A stretch of DNA of 64,000 bases, from assembly GCA_964424575.1 (NCBI GenBank), contig CAYRIV010000009.1, positions 1-64,000 on the forward strand. Direction: 5' to 3'. Position 1 is the first letter of the stretch. Every line of letters begins with the position of its first letter. This stretch comes from Fretibacter sp964424575 (GTDB lineage Bacteria; Pseudomonadota; Alphaproteobacteria; Caulobacterales; Maricaulaceae). Under the pieces are notes generated by a model. That model did not search any database, was not told where the DNA came from, and was given only the letters and a program-made list of their open reading frames with translations. Made by a program: the position numbers and the translations under genes. Below, in pieces: positions 7,773 to 16,169 of the stretch.

Positions 7773-9533
7773 ATGAACCGCCTTATTCTCAGCCTCACAA
7801 CCGCCGCATGTTTACTGCTCTCGCCACAATTAAGCTTGGCCAATGACAGCCAAGCAGCAGGCGCAAATGCCGTCATGAGCTATGACTCGCGCTTTCATCC
7901 TGTTGTCGCCAAACACGGCATGGTCAGCACGCAAGACCGCCTCGCCGCCGAAGTGGGACGCGATATTCTCGCGCGTGGTGGCAATGCTGTCGACGCCGCA
8001 GTCGCGACAGGATTTGCGCTCGCCGTGACCCACCCACAAGCCGGAAATATCGGCGGCGGCGGCTTTATGGTCGTGCATCTCGCCAAGCAAAATAAAACAC
8101 TGACCATTGATTTTCGCGAAATGGCCCCTGCCCGCGCGAGCCGTGATATGTATATCGGCGCGGACGGCGAGGTCGATAATCGCCTCGCGCAATATTCGCA
8201 TCTTTCAGCAGGTGTCCCAGGCACAGTCATGGGCCTGCTCGACGCGCTTGAGACATACGGCACTATGTCGCGTCGCCAAGTCATGGGCCCTGCCATTCGT
8301 CTGGCCGAGCGCGGTTTTCCCGCCTCTTACGCCTTGGTCGAAAGCCTGAATGAATACCGCGAACAGCTCAGCGCTGACCCCAGCACGGTTGAGTATTTTT
8401 TTAAAGGCGGCGCAGGCTATCAGGTCGGTGAACGGGTCGTGCAAAAAGACCTCGCCGCCTCGCTCCGCCGCATTCAAAAATACGGCGCAGACGGATTTTA
8501 CAAAGGCAAAACGGCAGACCTCATCACGGCAGAGATGGAAAAAGGCGGCGGGCTTATCACACGCGACGATCTTGCTAATTATAAGACAGCCACGCGCGAC
8601 GCGGTGACGGGCGAATATAACGGCTACACCATCACCTCTATGCCACCGCCAAGTTCGGGTGGGGTACACATCATTCAAATGCTCAACATGCTCTCGGGGT
8701 ATGATTTGCAGGCGGACGGGCATAACAGCGCGGATTATTTGCACAAATTAATCGAAGCGATGCGGCGCGCCTTTGCAGACCGTTCCAAATATCTCGGCGA
8801 TCCAGATTACGCGGATGTGCCAACGCAGGCCTTGATTGATCCAGCCTATAATGCTGCGCAAGCCGCCACAATTAATCTCACCCAAGCCAGCCGCAGCGCC
8901 GACATCGCACCCGCCGCAAAAATGCCTTATGAGTCGCCTCAGACGACGCATTATTCAGTCATCGATAAAGAGGGCAATGCGGTGTCCGTGACCTACACTT
9001 TGAATTTTTCTTACGGCAGCGGCTACACTGTCGACGGGGCGGGCTTTTTACTCAACAATGAGATGGATGATTTTTCAGCCAAGCCAGGCGCACCCAATGG
9101 TTATGGACTAGTGGGCGGGGAGGCCAATAAAATCGAAGCAGGCAAACGTCCTCTATCCTCTATGTCGCCCGTCATTGTGCTCAAAGACGGCAAGGCTGTC
9201 CTCGTGACAGGTAGTCCAGGCGGCAGTACGATTATCACCGCTGTTTTGCAAATGGTGCTCAATGTCGTGGAATGGGATATGAACCTTGCCCAAGCCACCG
9301 CCATGCCGCGCATTCACCATCAATGGCTGCCTGACCGTGTCGCCGTCGAACCTGGTATTTCAAAAGACACGCTTGATGAACTTGAACGACGCGGATTCAC
9401 TCTTGTAAAAAACGAGACGGGCGGCTTTGCGCGCACCGTCTTAGGGCGCGTGAATAGCGTCGGGCAAGGGGAAGGCGTTAAACTGGGCGCGAGTGACCCG
9501 CGTGGGCCGAAATCCGCAGCACTCGGGCATTAG
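7773..9533 (+). CDS. ggt: Gamma-glutamyltransferase
   Basis: 586 residues with a Sec signal peptide (MNRLILSLTTAACLLLSPQLSLA). It cleaves the gamma-glutamyl bond of glutathione in the periplasm and matures by autoproteolysis. The catalytic/processing Thr is T392 in PQTTHYSV, followed by NAVSVTYTLNFSYGSGYTVDGAGFLLNNEMDDF. Other family blocks are ARGGNAVDAAVATGFAL, TIDFREMAP and VTGSPGGSTIITAV. Length fits the family. It begins 10 bases after the preceding gene, in the operon that interrupts the ybaB-recR neighbourhood. Confidence 0.95.
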   Translation: MNRLILSLTTAACLLLSPQLSLANDSQAAGANAVMSYDSRFHPVVAKHGMVSTQDRLAAEVGRDILARGGNAVDAAVATGFALAVTHPQAGNIGGGGFMVVHLAKQNKTLTIDFREMAPARASRDMYIGADGEVDNRLAQYSHLSAGVPGTVMGLLDALETYGTMSRRQVMGPAIRLAERGFPASYALVESLNEYREQLSADPSTVEYFFKGGAGYQVGERVVQKDLAASLRRIQKYGADGFYKGKTADLITAEMEKGGGLITRDDLANYKTATRDAVTGEYNGYTITSMPPPSSGGVHIIQMLNMLSGYDLQADGHNSADYLHKLIEAMRRAFADRSKYLGDPDYADVPTQALIDPAYNAAQAATINLTQASRSADIAPAAKMPYESPQTTHYSVIDKEGNAVSVTYTLNFSYGSGYTVDGAGFLLNNEMDDFSAKPGAPNGYGLVGGEANKIEAGKRPLSSMSPVIVLKDGKAVLVTGSPGGSTIITAVLQMVLNVVEWDMNLAQATAMPRIHHQWLPDRVAVEPGISKDTLDELERRGFTLVKNETGGFARTVLGRVNSVGQGEGVKLGASDPRGPKSAALGH

Positions 9534-9545
9534 GCGGACACAATT

Positions 9546-10151
9546 ATGCAAAAAGGTAATGGCGGCCCAGAAATTGATAATCTTATAAAACTCCTCGCAA
9601 AGCTGCCAGGGCTAGGCCCCCGTTCAGCGAGGCGTGCGGCGCTCGACCTTATCAAAAAACGCGAAGCCCTCATGCGGCCGCTCTCAAATGCGCTCTCAGA
9701 GGCGGCGGATAAAATCAAAGACTGCACTGTTTGCGGCAATTTGGATATTGGCTCGCCTTGTCATATCTGTACCGCCCCTGGCCGTGACCAAAGCACGATT
9801 TGTGTCGTGCAAGATGTTGGTGATCTTTGGGCGATGGAGCGTGCGGCTGCCTTTCGCGGGACCTATCACGTGCTCGGCGGCACGCTCTCAGCTATTGATG
9901 GTGTACGTCCTGAAGATCTTAATATTAGCGGGCTCGTGCGGCGCGCAAGCGAGGACAATGTGTCCGAAATTATCCTCGCTATGAACGCCACGATTGATGG
10001 CCAAACCACGGCGCATTATATCACGGATCAGTTAAAAGAGAGTGGCGTCAGCGTCTCGCGCCTCGCCCACGGCGTACCCGTGGGGGGTGAGCTTGACTAT
10101 TTGGACGACGGCACCATCACAGCCGCTATGAAAAGTAGACGGCCATTTTAA
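9546..10151 (+). CDS. recR: Recombination mediator RecR
   Basis: 201 residues. An N-terminal helix-hairpin-helix (LAKLPGLGPRSARRAALDL), a C4 zinc finger (CTVCGNLDIGSPCHIC) and a Toprim domain (TICVVQDVGDLWAMER ... YHVLGGTLSAIDGV) appear in family order and length. RecR with RecO and RecF loads RecA at gaps. It starts 13 bases after ggt and precedes a membrane protein by only four bases. Confidence 0.97.
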   Translation: MQKGNGGPEIDNLIKLLAKLPGLGPRSARRAALDLIKKREALMRPLSNALSEAADKIKDCTVCGNLDIGSPCHICTAPGRDQSTICVVQDVGDLWAMERAAAFRGTYHVLGGTLSAIDGVRPEDLNISGLVRRASEDNVSEIILAMNATIDGQTTAHYITDQLKESGVSVSRLAHGVPVGGELDYLDDGTITAAMKSRRPF

Positions 10152-10155
10152 CGCG

Positions 10156-10773
10156 ATGACCGCTATCCCAAAAAAATTCAATCCCACCTTGTCCGTAGTT
10201 TTTCTCATCGCGGCGAATGCCATTCCGCTGATTGGGGTTTTGTTTTGGGGATGGTCCGTAGGGGCGGTGCTGCTAGCTTATTGGATAGAGAGCGTGATTA
10301 TCGGCGTGCTCAACATCCCACGCATTTGGGCGGCTAAAGGCGCGGTAGGTAAAAAGCTCTTCACGAGCGTATTTTTTAGCGTGCATTACGGCGCGTTTGC
10401 CTTTGCGCATCTCACAATTTTGACAAGCCTATTTGGCGCGCAAGACCCAGTCTCTGCCGTACTGAGCGGCGGTACAATGATGTGGACAGCGATTAGCTTT
10501 TTTATCAGCCATCTCGTCTCGCTTATCCTTCGGCTGTACCGTCGGGAGTTTAAAGACAAAACAGCAGCAGAGCAGCTTTTCGCGCCTTATGGCCGTGTCA
10601 TGATTATGCATATCGTGGTTCTCTTTGGCGCATTTTTCATTGAATTTTTAGGCTCGCCCATTTACGCCATCGTCTTGCTCGTGGTTCTAAAAACCGCGAT
10701 TGATCTCAGAGCCCATCGGCGTGAAGGGCGCGACTCCCGTGCGCTTGAGAGCCTTCAAGTCAGTTCCAACTGA
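10156..10773 (+). CDS. DUF6498-like integral membrane protein
   Basis: 205 residues with about five to six hydrophobic segments: LSVVFLIAANAIPLIGVLFWG, VGAVLLAYWIESVIIGVLNI, FFSVHYGAFAFAHLTIL, MMWTAISFFISHLVSL and MIMHIVVLFGAFFIEFL. The AYWIESVIIG and HYGAF pattern is that of DUF6498 proteins, whose function is unknown. It follows recR by four bases. The SRP RNA gene lies immediately downstream. Confidence 0.75.
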   Translation: MTAIPKKFNPTLSVVFLIAANAIPLIGVLFWGWSVGAVLLAYWIESVIIGVLNIPRIWAAKGAVGKKLFTSVFFSVHYGAFAFAHLTILTSLFGAQDPVSAVLSGGTMMWTAISFFISHLVSLILRLYRREFKDKTAAEQLFAPYGRVMIMHIVVLFGAFFIEFLGSPIYAIVLLVVLKTAIDLRAHRREGRDSRALESLQVSSN

Positions 10774-10787
10774 GCGGCACAGAGCCC

Positions 10788-10816
10788 TTGCAATCAAAAC
10801 CGCATTTGTCCATATA
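10788..10816 (+). promoter_or_regulatory. SRP RNA promoter
   Basis: -35 TTGCAA (10788-10793), 17-bp spacer, -10 CATATA (10811-10816). The -35 hexamer and spacing are identical to those of the rRNA promoter at 565-593, which suggests shared growth-rate control. Transcription would start near 10820. Confidence 0.6.
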
Positions 10817-10817
10817 G

Positions 10818-10922
10818 CCCTCGGAAGGTTGGCATTGGACGGATTTTTCGCCAACTTGGTCAGGGCGGGAACGCAGCAGCCACAACGAATCCTATTCGGG
10901 TCAGTGTTCAGCCTTCCACTTC
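10818..10922 (+). ncRNA. ffs: Signal recognition particle 4.5S RNA (small bacterial type)
   Basis: The domain IV core is clear: GGTCAGG, then stem GCG, loop GGAA, stem CGC, then AGCAGCC at 10859-10880, followed by ACAACGAATCCTATTCGGGT. In E. coli the apical stem is UCC/GGA; here it is GCG/CGC, a paired change that keeps the fold. Outer arms GGAAGG (10823-10828) and CCTTCC (10912-10917) close the hairpin. Together with Ffh it targets membrane proteins. The ends are approximate. Confidence 0.92.
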
Positions 10923-10982
10923 TCCTCCCCCTTAAAGATAACGTGAATTGCGCGTGACAACGCCGATGCCTATATAATTTTC

Positions 10983-11441
10983 ATGAAACTTCTCAAAACA
11001 TTCGCTATCACAGCGGCCCTTCTCTCTCCAACTGTCATGGCCGCGCCCGCCTTCGCAGACAGCGCACCAATCTACACACCCTTGCGAAACTCCATCGCAG
11101 TTGGCGGTTATGACACGGTGAGTTATTTTTCTGGCAAGCCGATGAAAGGCGATAAGCGTTACACGACCAAACATCTTGGCGTGACGTGGCGGTTCTCCAC
11201 CCGTGCTAATCTGGATTTGTTTAAAGCCAACCCCAACGCCTTTATTCCGCAATATGGCGGCTATTGCGCTTGGGCTCTTGCGCATGGAAAGCTCGCGAAA
11301 GCCTCGCCAAAGCAATGGTTGGTCGAAGACGGGAAACTCTATCTAAACTTCAATGCTCGCATCCAAACGCAATGGCTCGCCGATAAGGACGAATTTATTG
11401 TCGAGGCTGATAAGCGTTGGCCCGATATCCTACGCGATTAA
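10983..11441 (+). CDS. YHS domain-containing exported protein
   Basis: 152 residues with a signal peptide (MKLLKTFAITAALLSPTVMAAPAFA). The mature part is a YHS-type domain: NSIAVGGYDTVSYFSGKPMKGDKRYTT, WRFSTRANLDLFKANPNAFIPQYGGYCAWALAHG and a C-terminal DGKLYLNFNA. YHS domains often bind metal ions. The Cys in GGYCAWA and nearby His residues would fit, but this is unproved. It is a single gene between the SRP RNA and the convergent nudC operon. Confidence 0.85.
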   Translation: MKLLKTFAITAALLSPTVMAAPAFADSAPIYTPLRNSIAVGGYDTVSYFSGKPMKGDKRYTTKHLGVTWRFSTRANLDLFKANPNAFIPQYGGYCAWALAHGKLAKASPKQWLVEDGKLYLNFNARIQTQWLADKDEFIVEADKRWPDILRD

Positions 11442-11450
11442 CGCAGACGG

Positions 11451-12350
11451 TTAATCCGTCTCAGCTAGCCAATGGCGAAGGAGCTGGTGCGCGATAGTAA
11501 AGCGCGGGGGACGTTTAAACACCTCACTGCGTTTCGCAAACACCGCTTCAACTTGCTCACGCGTAAACCACTTGGCATCTTCAATTTCTTTAGGGTCAAT
11601 TTTTAGCTCTGTATCTGTTGTCTCGCAGATGAGCCCAATCATTAATTGGCTTGGAAATGGCCAAGGTTGCGAAAAGACGTAACGCTGGTTTGTGACGGTT
11701 ACGCCAACCTCTTCAAAAATCTCGCGCGCACAGCCTTCCTCAATTGTCTCACCTGGTGAGATAAATCCTGCGAGCGCAGAAAACGCCCCGTCTGGCCAGC
11801 CGTGTCCGCGTCCGAGCAGACACTTATCGCCGTTAATCACAAGCATGATTGTCACGGGATTGACACGCGGAAAATGGTCCGTGCCACAGGCGGTGCATTT
11901 GCGAGATGTGCCGCCGCGTTGTGGGAAAGATTGCTTTGAACATTTCGCACAATAAGTATGGCTCGCATGCCATTCAAGAAGCGCCTTGGCCCGTCCTGCG
12001 AGCGCAAGCTCTGTTGGAGACAGTTGGCGCGCCACAACACGCATATCTTGGAAACTCTCAACTTCTGTAACGTCGTTTTCGCGCGCGATATGAAACGCAA
12101 AAATCGGCACACCATCGCGCGTCCCTAAAAACAACGGCCCGGGATCAGCGATATTTTGCCCAACCAAAGATTTCGGATGCACCATCTTGAGCCCGCCTGT
12201 AGGACGCAAAGACGGGCGACCTTGGTCAAATAAAATCGCACAGGCACTCTCGTCATTTAAGAAGGCCTCAAGCTCATCTTGACCGCGCTTATGCTCACAT
12301 TCGTCGAGGTCACTGCCCGCGAATGGCATGGTAAAGCTGGATTTCATCAT
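11451..12350 (-). CDS. nudC: NAD(+)/NADH diphosphatase, Nudix family
   Basis: 299 residues. An N-terminal NUDIX-like region is followed by a zinc ribbon (CAKCSKQSFPQRGG...KCTAC) and the Nudix box GFISPGETIEEGCAREIFEEVGV. The SQPWPFPSQLMIG sequence downstream is the NudC signature SQPWPFPxS. It hydrolyses NADH to NMNH and AMP, and in other bacteria removes NAD caps from RNA. The start overlaps the pheA stop (ATGA), so it is the last gene of a kdsB-pheA-nudC operon. Confidence 0.95.
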   Translation of the reverse strand: MMKSSFTMPFAGSDLDECEHKRGQDELEAFLNDESACAILFDQGRPSLRPTGGLKMVHPKSLVGQNIADPGPLFLGTRDGVPIFAFHIARENDVTEVESFQDMRVVARQLSPTELALAGRAKALLEWHASHTYCAKCSKQSFPQRGGTSRKCTACGTDHFPRVNPVTIMLVINGDKCLLGRGHGWPDGAFSALAGFISPGETIEEGCAREIFEEVGVTVTNQRYVFSQPWPFPSQLMIGLICETTDTELKIDPKEIEDAKWFTREQVEAVFAKRSEVFKRPPRFTIAHQLLRHWLAETD

Positions 12351-13207
12351 GATGTCTCTTTCTGCGTGCGCGTTAGGCGCGCCTGATGGGCAGGATAGGT
12401 GCCGAGCATGAGCACGGTGTCCGAAAAGAAATAAAGCTCGTCCATGGCGTGTTTCATGGCGTCGTCATCCGGATGACCTTCGACGTCAGCATAAAATTGT
12501 GTCGCCCAGAATGAGCCGTCCACCATATAACTCTCAAGCTTTGTCATGTTCAAACCGTTGGTCGCAAAGCCGCCCAACGCCTTATAAAGCGCACTCGGCA
12601 CATTGCGGACTTTGAACACAAAACTTGTGACAACGGGTTCGCTACCTTGGGCAATGCGCAGCGGCGTGTTTGAGAGCACGATAAAACGCGTGGTGTTGTG
12701 GGCGGCGTCTTCAATATCTTTTGCCAGCACCTCAAGCCCGTAAGTCCTGCCCGCAAGCGTGCTAGCCACCGCACCAACGGATTTATCGCCAAGCTCGGCC
12801 ACAGCACGTGCGGCTCCGGCCGTATCGACATCATTTTGCGGGGTAATGCTCAGGCTCTCAAGGCGCTTACGCACTTGCCCTAGCGCCATAGGATGAGACC
12901 GAACAGTTTTAATATCGCCGAGCTTAGACCCTGGCACGCCGAGGAGTTGGTGATGCACAGGCAAATAATGCTCACCCGTGATGTAAATCCCGCCTTCAGG
13001 GAGGAGGTGGTACACATCAGAGACACGACCCGCGACTGTGTTTTCAACGGGTATCATTGCGAGCTGCGCCTCGCCTGCACGGACTTTGGCGAAGGCTTGG
13101 GAAAAGCTGAGACATGCGACAGGGCGCATGTCAGGGAAATAAGTTTGGCACGCCACATGAGAATAGGCCCCAGGCTCGCCTTGATAGACAATAATTCCGC
13201 TCATCAT
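12347..13207 (-). CDS. pheA: Prephenate dehydratase (monofunctional)
   Basis: 286 residues. It converts prephenate to phenylpyruvate in phenylalanine synthesis. The catalytic domain begins YQGEPGAYSHVAC and contains the TRF motif in NTTRFIVLS. A C-terminal ACT domain (KLESYMVDGSFWATQFYADVEG) fits feedback binding of phenylalanine, though the usual ESRP reads ESYM here. No chorismate mutase domain is attached. It overlaps kdsB and nudC by four bases each. Confidence 0.94.
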   Translation of the reverse strand: MMSGIIVYQGEPGAYSHVACQTYFPDMRPVACLSFSQAFAKVRAGEAQLAMIPVENTVAGRVSDVYHLLPEGGIYITGEHYLPVHHQLLGVPGSKLGDIKTVRSHPMALGQVRKRLESLSITPQNDVDTAGAARAVAELGDKSVGAVASTLAGRTYGLEVLAKDIEDAAHNTTRFIVLSNTPLRIAQGSEPVVTSFVFKVRNVPSALYKALGGFATNGLNMTKLESYMVDGSFWATQFYADVEGHPDDDAMKHAMDELYFFSDTVLMLGTYPAHQARLTRTQKETS

Positions 13208-13926
13208 GTATGTCCCAATAATTGCCGCGCGCGGGCGAGGTCATCTTCTGTATCCACCCCATGCGGCGCAGCGTCAACATTGCAAACATGAATTGACATG
13301 CCCGCCTCTAACGCGCGCAATTGCTCAAGCCGTTCACGCTGTTCCAACGGGGATGGCGGCAAATCGCAAAATTGGTTCAGCGCTGCGCGTCTGTATGCAT
13401 AAAGTCCTAGGTGATGCATCACACCGCCCTCGCCATGCGGGGCACTCGCACGCGTGAAGTAAAGCGCACGTCCTGAGCTCGCGACCACTGCTTTCACGAC
13501 ATTTGGGTCTGCTATTTCGCGTGGATCATCCGTTTTAACTGCGGCTGTGACGATATCCAAATGAGGGTCTGACTGAAGCGGCGCTATGATGGTTTGAACC
13601 AAAGCTGAATCAAGCGTTGGCATATCGCCCTGCACATTGACCACGATGTCATACGCGTTGTCAGGATCAAAAATATCAGCGGCTTGGCGGACGCGGTCTG
13701 ATCCTGATGGTAGCTCAGGATTGGTTAGAACCGCCTCTCCCCCTGCTGCTTTGACCACGTCCATTATTTCATTTTCAGCACACGCCACAACAACAGGGCC
13801 GACATTAGCAGACGTAGCCGCGCGCCAAACATGCACAATCATGGGCTGCCCCGCGATGTCGGCCAGAGGCTTTCCTGGCAAGCGAGTCGAAGCCATACGG
13901 GCTGGAATTATGATAAGCGCACTCAT
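13204..13926 (-). CDS. kdsB: 3-deoxy-manno-octulosonate cytidylyltransferase
   Basis: 240 residues. It activates Kdo as CMP-Kdo for lipopolysaccharide inner core synthesis. Family motifs: IPARMASTRLPGKPLADIAG at the N-terminus (CTP binding), VVNVQGDMPTL, HLGLYAYRRAALNQF and LEQLRALEAGM. It is first in the kdsB-pheA-nudC unit and divergent from the cytochrome c gene, an arrangement seen in many alphaproteobacteria. Confidence 0.95.
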   Translation of the reverse strand: MSALIIIPARMASTRLPGKPLADIAGQPMIVHVWRAATSANVGPVVVACAENEIMDVVKAAGGEAVLTNPELPSGSDRVRQAADIFDPDNAYDIVVNVQGDMPTLDSALVQTIIAPLQSDPHLDIVTAAVKTDDPREIADPNVVKAVVASSGRALYFTRASAPHGEGGVMHHLGLYAYRRAALNQFCDLPPSPLEQRERLEQLRALEAGMSIHVCNVDAAPHGVDTEDDLARARQLLGHT

Positions 13927-14069
13927 AGCGCCTTGATTTGCCCTTTGCGACCATAGACCGCAAGAGTTTTAGCGGTAGAAACGCGCAAAAACCGCCTTTT
14001 AGATTTGCATTTCTCACCTAAATTTATAAAAGGGGCGCATCATAGACCGCTTTAATTAGGACCTGCGTC

Positions 14070-14741
14070 ATGGATGAACTTGGCTTTAACAAAATTGCTG
14101 CAGCTGTACTCGCGACTGCGCTTGGCTATATGGGTATTAAAGAGATTGCACATGCCATGATTCACGTCGAAGCACCTGCGAAGCCTGCTTACGCTTTGGC
14201 TATTCCGGAGGCAGCTGGTGCAGTAGAAGAAATTGAGCTTCCCTTCCCGCAGGCAGAATGGATCGCAGCGATGGACGCTGACCGCGGTGCACGCGTATTT
14301 AAGAAATGTACCTCTTGTCACAATGCAGAAGACGGCGGCAATAACGGTACTGGTCCAAATCTTTGGAATGTTGTCGGCGCGCCCGCTGGTCAACAGGCAG
14401 GTTTTGGTTATTCAAGCGCGATGAAAAGTTCAGGCGTCGTATGGAATTATGAAGAACTTGATTCTTATCTTGAGCGCCCGTCCAAATTCATTTCTGGTAC
14501 AGCCATGAACTTCGTCGGTCTAAAAAAAGAAAATGACCGCGCGGCCGTCATTGAATATTTACGTGTTGCGTCAAGTAATCCTGTCGCAAGGCCTGAACCT
14601 GCTGCAGCACCTGAAATGGAAACCGAAGATGTGACCGTGCCTCAAGATGATACGCTAATCGTTGACGCGCCTCCAAACCCATTGGACGATGCCTCCATGG
14701 AAGAAGCTCAACCAGACACAGCGGAAACATCTGAAGAGTAG
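14070..14741 (+). CDS. Membrane-anchored class I cytochrome c
   Basis: 223 residues. An uncleaved N-terminal helix (KIAAAVLATALGYMGIKEIAHAM) anchors a periplasmic cytochrome c domain. The haem site is CTSCH, followed by GPNLWNVVGAPAGQQAGFGYSSAM, and the Met ligand is in TAMNFVGL. The layout is that of CycM-type cytochrome c552, which links the bc1 complex to oxidase. The last ~50 residues are an acidic Pro/Glu/Asp tail of unknown use. It is divergent from kdsB and followed by a strong terminator. Confidence 0.9.
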   Translation: MDELGFNKIAAAVLATALGYMGIKEIAHAMIHVEAPAKPAYALAIPEAAGAVEEIELPFPQAEWIAAMDADRGARVFKKCTSCHNAEDGGNNGTGPNLWNVVGAPAGQQAGFGYSSAMKSSGVVWNYEELDSYLERPSKFISGTAMNFVGLKKENDRAAVIEYLRVASSNPVARPEPAAAPEMETEDVTVPQDDTLIVDAPPNPLDDASMEEAQPDTAETSEE

Positions 14742-14764
14742 ACACTTCAAATCTAAGTTAAACT

Positions 14765-14788
14765 ACCCTCCCTTATGGAGGGTTTTTT
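14765..14788 (+). terminator. Rho-independent terminator of the cytochrome c gene
   Basis: ACCCTCC-cttat-GGAGGGT followed by TTTTT, 23 bases after the cytochrome stop. Confidence 0.9.
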
Positions 14789-14798
14789 ATTGCCCGCT

Positions 14799-15554
14799 TT
14801 AACTCAGGCGTCTGATTGTGCGGGGCGAACCAATGCGCGCGACAGCTTCAGCGAGCGGTTCTGTCGCGACGCACATGTGAAACGCGTTGGCGTGCAAGAG
14901 TGTTGCCTCATCACTCATAATACCCACGTGACCTGGCCAAAAGATAAGGTCGCCGCGCTGTAACGGCGCTCCGTCGTTCAATGTTTTTCCCAAGCTCTTC
15001 TCTTGCGGCCCTGCATCGCGCAAGCAGTCGCGTCCTACGGCTCGTAACGCACTTTGCACAAGCCCAGAACAATCAAGCCCGTCCGTGCTGACACCGCCCC
15101 AAATATATGGCAGGCCAATATGGGCTTCAGCGACGCTGACGCAATCATCCGTGGAAAAAGTTCCGAGCGGCAATAAGTGTTTGGCGTGTATATAACCGCC
15201 ACTCGCAAGCTCATAGAAATTCTCGTCTTGACGGGTGGCGATGACCTGTGACCCTAAACACAGCGTTTGCGTCACACGTGATTTGATATCAGCTTTGTGA
15301 AAAACGGGCGCTTTAATGACATGAACATGATGGGTATTTTCCGCTTGATTTTCGCTCAGGGCTTTGCGTTTCACCCAGCCCCTATAGCCTTTAACGTCTT
15401 GGCCAAGGGGCGAGAGCGTCTGACCATAGGCCCAATTCTTCTCTATTTTTTCGCACTTAAACTTGTGCCCCAATAAAAGCTGTGTTTCTTTGGCGGCTGA
15501 TTTTTTAGGCTCGCGCATGAGCCAACTTTGCGGCACAGAAACGGTGAGTTCCAC
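14799..15554 (-). CDS. NlpC/P60 family peptidoglycan endopeptidase
   Basis: 251 residues. The N-terminal half resembles paired SH3-like domains, and the C-terminal half is a C40 peptidase. The catalytic Cys is in DGLDCSGLVQSALRAVG, the His is in WPGHVGIM and a further polar residue is in LLHANAF. YIWGGVSTDG and LQRGDLIFW are typical of YkfC/dipeptidyl-peptidase VI proteins, which cut murein peptides. No signal peptide is visible, consistent with cytoplasmic recycling of murein peptides. It starts at GTG 15554 with one base of overlap with the MarR stop. Confidence 0.88.
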   Translation of the reverse strand: MELTVSVPQSWLMREPKKSAAKETQLLLGHKFKCEKIEKNWAYGQTLSPLGQDVKGYRGWVKRKALSENQAENTHHVHVIKAPVFHKADIKSRVTQTLCLGSQVIATRQDENFYELASGGYIHAKHLLPLGTFSTDDCVSVAEAHIGLPYIWGGVSTDGLDCSGLVQSALRAVGRDCLRDAGPQEKSLGKTLNDGAPLQRGDLIFWPGHVGIMSDEATLLHANAFHMCVATEPLAEAVARIGSPRTIRRLS

Positions 15555-15976
15555 TATGCCGCGACGGCGTTAAGCCGCCCCAATTTCACTTCACTGCGGA
15601 TACTTTCCGCAAAGCGGGTGAGGAAAGTTGACCCTGCCGCTGTACGGACGATGACGACTGACCGCTTATCGCGCGGGTCGGGACGGCGTTGCACAAAGCT
15701 ATGCCCCGTAAGTGTGTCGAGCGCACGCGAGATAACGGCTTTGGTGACGCATAAACGCTCTGCTAGCGAGCGCACGGTATGCGGGCCTGGCTCCAAATAA
15801 ACTGTTGTCAGGAGTGCGAGTTGGCGCGCTGATAAATCAGGGGCGTCAGAGGCTACGCTTTCAAGTGTCACGCGGTGCCAAAGAGAAAGCGCGTCACGAT
15901 TATTCATGCTCGACGTCGGAAAAGACGCGGACGCGCTTGACTTTGAGTGTGAATAATGTGGACGGCTGTGGGCCAA
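15554..15976 (-). CDS. MarR-family transcriptional regulator
   Basis: 140 residues from TTG 15976, or 117 from ATG 15907. The winged helix is clear: SARQLALLTTVYLEPGPHTVRSLAERLCVTKAVISRALDTLTGHSFVQRRPDPRDKRSVVI, the recognition helix being VTKAVISRALDTL. The 23 residues before MNNRD are Ser/His-rich and outside the domain, so the shorter form is plausible. Only the TTG has a weak AAAGAG site upstream, so the start stays open. It is coupled to the NlpC/P60 gene, which it may regulate. Confidence 0.87.
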   Translation of the reverse strand: MAHSRPHYSHSKSSASASFPTSSMNNRDALSLWHRVTLESVASDAPDLSARQLALLTTVYLEPGPHTVRSLAERLCVTKAVISRALDTLTGHSFVQRRPDPRDKRSVVIVRTAAGSTFLTRFAESIRSEVKLGRLNAVAA

Positions 15977-16169
15977 AGTAGCGCTCTTTCGTTAAACAAA
16001 TCATTCGGCAAATCAGTTAATAAAGATAGATTCGCATAGAGATGATTCATCGGTCAAGGGCTGTCAGCGCAACCAACGCTTTCTCAGACGCTAAGCGATT
16101 CTTTTTGCAAGAAATTTTAACATTTCTAACTTAGATATTTGGTCTACAGATTGCACAGACGGGAATGAA

